Positions 22,982 to 24,779 of a stretch of 24,779 nt of DNA are shown here, in pieces; the stretch's first letter is position 1; the number at the start of each line of letters is the position of its first letter. The translations under genes were made by a program, and so were the position numbers. This DNA is from Flavobacteriales bacterium UBA4660 (GTDB lineage Bacteria > Bacteroidota > Bacteroidia > Flavobacteriales_D > Sanyastnellaceae): positions 2,781 through 27,559 of the forward strand of contig DHLU01000086.1 in NCBI GenBank assembly GCA_002405435.1, written 5' to 3'. Below the pieces are notes generated by a model that saw only the letters and a program-made list of their open reading frames with translations, was not told the origin of the DNA and searched no databases.

Positions 22982-23518
22982 CTATACCCTGACTGCTTCA
23001 ATAATGTAATACCGGGGTGTTACTGCGCGCAGCAATGGGCGAATGCCCGGAATCAGAATGGGTCCGGTCCATTTTTCGCGGCGGATGATTTTCCACCCTG
23101 CCTTTTCCAGCAGCCAGTCAAACTGCCAGTCCTCAAATTCATGGTAATGCTGATCCCAGCGGTCATTGTGGTTGCGGTAAGCCTTGTCAAACCACAGCGA
23201 CAAGGGTATGCTCGCGATGAGCCGTGGCGCCTTGATTGCCCTTAGCACGCCCAGGGGATTCAGAAGGTGTTCAAATATTTCAAAGGCGGTGGCCACATCG
23301 GCCTCATAAACCGCCACACTCTCCGGATAATCGTCAAGGTCTTCGCCTTTCGTGTTGCTCACTACCAGGCCCTTTTCTTCCATAATGACGGAAAAGGCGT
23401 TGCGCGTACCGATGTCAAGTATCCTCGCCGGCGCAACTACCGATGGCTCCATGAAGGCCCATGTTTTTCTGTAGCGCCTGCCCAGAAGCCAGCGCGTATG
23501 CCATTGACGAAAACTCAT
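22982..23518 (-). CDS. SAM-dependent methyltransferase-like protein
   Basis: A 178-residue soluble protein with a class I methyltransferase core. ARILDIGTRNAFSVIMEEKG (about 31-50) is motif I, lacking the second and third glycines of the usual GxGxG; GEDLDDYPE supplies the acidic motif II region, and ATAFEIFEHLLNPLGVLRAIK with LIASIPLSLWFDKAYR follows the Methyltransf_23/11-like layout. The protein is short compared with typical 200-250 residue members. ATG 23518 is supported by a TACATTCG element 19 bases upstream. It ends 7 bases from the symporter stop (convergent). Its substrate is unknown; a lipid, quinone or glycan target are equally possible. Confidence 0.8.
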   Translation of the reverse strand: MSFRQWHTRWLLGRRYRKTWAFMEPSVVAPARILDIGTRNAFSVIMEEKGLVVSNTKGEDLDDYPESVAVYEADVATAFEIFEHLLNPLGVLRAIKAPRLIASIPLSLWFDKAYRNHNDRWDQHYHEFEDWQFDWLLEKAGWKIIRREKWTGPILIPGIRPLLRAVTPRYYIIEAVRV

Positions 23519-23537
23519 TCCGTTTGTGTTTAGCCGG

Positions 23538-23545
23538 CGAATGTA
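23538..23545 (-). promoter_or_regulatory. Candidate -7 promoter element TACATTCG
   Basis: The minus strand reads TACATTCG, one mismatch from TAnnTTTG, ending 19 bases before ATG 23518 of the methyltransferase gene. This spacing recurs at other genes in the window. Confidence 0.45.
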
Positions 23546-23566
23546 CAGCCTCCGGTACAGGCCAGA

Positions 23567-23600
23567 AACCCCCTGTCTGCCTAATTCAAGTGCGGGGGTT
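23567..23600 (-). terminator. Terminator-like hairpin at the TonB receptor stop codon
   Basis: On the minus strand AACCCCC (23600-23594, overlapping the TAA stop) pairs with GGGGGTT (23573-23567) around a 20-base loop, followed by TTTC. A 7-pair GC-rich stem fits a terminator for the receptor gene; the loop is long and the T-run short. Confidence 0.4.
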
Positions 23601-24779
23601 AAAAATCCACGCGATAATAAAATATCGGCAGGAAACCGAGCTGGTACTCTTCGCGGATATCGGGCGTTGAAGCAATGTCGTCAGGCGCCCAGGTCAGTTT
23701 CAACACATTCTCATAGCCGGTCAGGTTGACGAGGTCGAGCCCGATGTCGTGTGCCGTGCGCGGACGGTTGAGGCGAAAATTCAGTTTGAGGTCAAAGCGG
23801 AAATAGGGTGCAAACTGGAGGGTATTTCGCTGCGCGTCCACAAATACCACATCCCGCTCGCGGTTGCTTGCCACTACATCTGCCGGTCCGTACCAGCGTC
23901 CACCCGCTGCGGTAATTTTTGCCCCTGTAATCAGCTTGCTGTTCTTTCCGGTTTTCCATTCCCTGCTTCCCAGGGCGTTGACTGCATAACGGCCGTTGAA
24001 ATCGGTGTTGCGCCAAACGCCATCGCTTCCCTGGTAACGGGCATCAAACAGGCTCGCAGAAAAAAGGGCCAGCCACTGCCGCTTGAAAAACCGCTCCACC
24101 GTGGATTCAACGCCCGTGTTCCGGCCTCTCCCGTTATTCACCAACTGGCCCGGAAAAAACCGGCTGAAGCCCGCACCGGTATTCACCAGCGAAAAACTCG
24201 ATGGCGTCAGCTCCACCGGAACATGCCTAAGGTCCTGGTAATATACCTCTGCCATAATCCGGGTCGCGCCCCAGGCAATCTTCTGCAGGCCGAGAACGTA
24301 ATGGATGCTCTGCGAAAATCCCATCCCCCGGTTGGGCATATAGCCGCGCTCCTCATAGGGGTCCGGCTCAATCACACAGGGATCTCCACCCGGCTGGTAG
24401 AAGTACATATACGTGGGCTGTAGTTGCGAGTGCACGCCTGCTCCGGCCTGGATGCTCAGGGTGGGCGTCCACTGGTAACGGACACCCAGCCGGGGCTCCG
24501 GCATCGAGTACGTCTGGTTGAGGGTGAAGGCACTGGCGTGAAGACCAAAGGTCAGGGTGAGCTTCTCTACCGGACGGTATTTCAACTGTGCAAATGCCCG
24601 AAGCAGCCAACCGTAATCTACGCTGTTCCACCGCTTTTTCCATTGGTAGTAGTCACAGGCCGCCGTATCGACCACACGCACAGAATCGAGCATGTCCCAG
24701 CGGTAAAGGTCGGCCATCATACCGGCCTTCAGCGTAAGCCTGTTGCTGAAACGGTGGTTGAGCGCTGTGGAAAGAGCCA
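23599..24779 (-). CDS. TonB-dependent receptor, C-terminal barrel (5' end outside window)
   Basis: The frame stays open across the right edge, so the start and the plug domain lie outside. The visible 390 or so residues are barrel strands with features of SusC-like or carboxypeptidase-regulatory TonB receptors: PEPRLGVRYQWTPTLSIQAGAGVHSQ, YMPNRGMGFSQSIHYVLGLQK, EVYYQDLRHVPVE, NNGRGRNTGVESTVERFF, and FDLKLNFRLNRPRTAHDIGLDLVNLTGYENVL. The last strand ends FYYRVDF with the terminal phenylalanine expected for BAM-dependent barrel assembly. The first Met in the window (24720) is inside the barrel, not a start. Transport substrate cannot be predicted. The stop codon overlaps a hairpin that may end transcription before the methyltransferase gene. 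Confidence 0.85.
   Translation of the reverse strand, partial: ALSTALNHRFSNRLTLKAGMMADLYRWDMLDSVRVVDTAACDYYQWKKRWNSVDYGWLLRAFAQLKYRPVEKLTLTFGLHASAFTLNQTYSMPEPRLGVRYQWTPTLSIQAGAGVHSQLQPTYMYFYQPGGDPCVIEPDPYEERGYMPNRGMGFSQSIHYVLGLQKIAWGATRIMAEVYYQDLRHVPVELTPSSFSLVNTGAGFSRFFPGQLVNNGRGRNTGVESTVERFFKRQWLALFSASLFDARYQGSDGVWRNTDFNGRYAVNALGSREWKTGKNSKLITGAKITAAGGRWYGPADVVASNRERDVVFVDAQRNTLQFAPYFRFDLKLNFRLNRPRTAHDIGLDLVNLTGYENVLKLTWAPDDIASTPDIREEYQLGFLPIFYYRVDF

Noticed and set aside
1..24779. tRNA, rRNA, CRISPR array, insertion sequence or phage genes
   Set aside because: Spacers are short and show no cloverleaf, rRNA-like or regularly spaced repeats; no transposase, integrase or phage structural gene was seen. 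The fibre-like protein alone is better explained as a surface protein.

Overview
The window looks like a piece of a Bacteroidota chromosome of fairly high GC from a lineage with a type IX secretion system (T9SS). The evidence is a PorP/SprF-family protein, both known classes of T9SS C-terminal sorting domain (type B in the protein at 571-1311, type A in the twin proteins at 12637-15204), two SusC/TonB-type outer-membrane receptors, promoter-like TAnnTTTG elements and an almost complete lack of Shine-Dalgarno sequences. Genes are densely packed and mostly housekeeping or envelope functions. I see no rRNA, tRNA, CRISPR array, insertion sequence or prophage core.

Region by region. Positions 1-4143 hold a four-gene same-strand cluster with almost no spacers: the 3' end of a fibre-like surface protein, a small protein with a type B T9SS sorting domain, a PorP/SprF-type membrane protein and a large OmpA/PD40 protein. 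It reads as a surface-display cassette (cargo, anchor, translocon partner, peptidoglycan tether). Positions 4153-5258 (minus) hold a small membrane-protein gene broken by an in-frame amber codon and a CBS-domain protein. Positions 5484-7774 (plus) hold pdxJ, an alpha/beta hydrolase and a DsbA-like lipoprotein. Positions 8044-9875 hold a small secreted protein and an M20 dipeptidase. Positions 9915-12541 (minus) hold rfbD and a phosphohexomutase overlapping by ATGA, a sugar-nucleotide pair.

Positions 12637-15204 carry two tandem paralogous secreted proteins of exactly 406 residues each, colinear without gaps and about two-thirds identical by my hand count. They are probable T9SS cargo with an N-terminal domain I cannot name. 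Positions 15236-16968 (minus) hold an ECF sigma factor and an overlapping membrane anti-sigma candidate whose cytoplasmic part is built of three internal repeats. Positions 17206-17974 hold a small lipoprotein overlapping a SprT-like metalloprotease gene. Then follow a haem-type TonB receptor (18037-20472), 4-hydroxyphenylpyruvate dioxygenase (20492-21631, minus), an SLC1-type symporter (21727-22974), a short methyltransferase (22982-23518, minus) and the C-terminal part of another TonB receptor running off the right edge.

The most promising leads are the fibre/TQGF-CHU_C/PorP/OmpA cassette, the twin 406-residue secreted proteins with a structured spacer between them, the triple-repeat anti-sigma candidate, and the amber-interrupted membrane protein. 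None is proven to be a new system from sequence alone.
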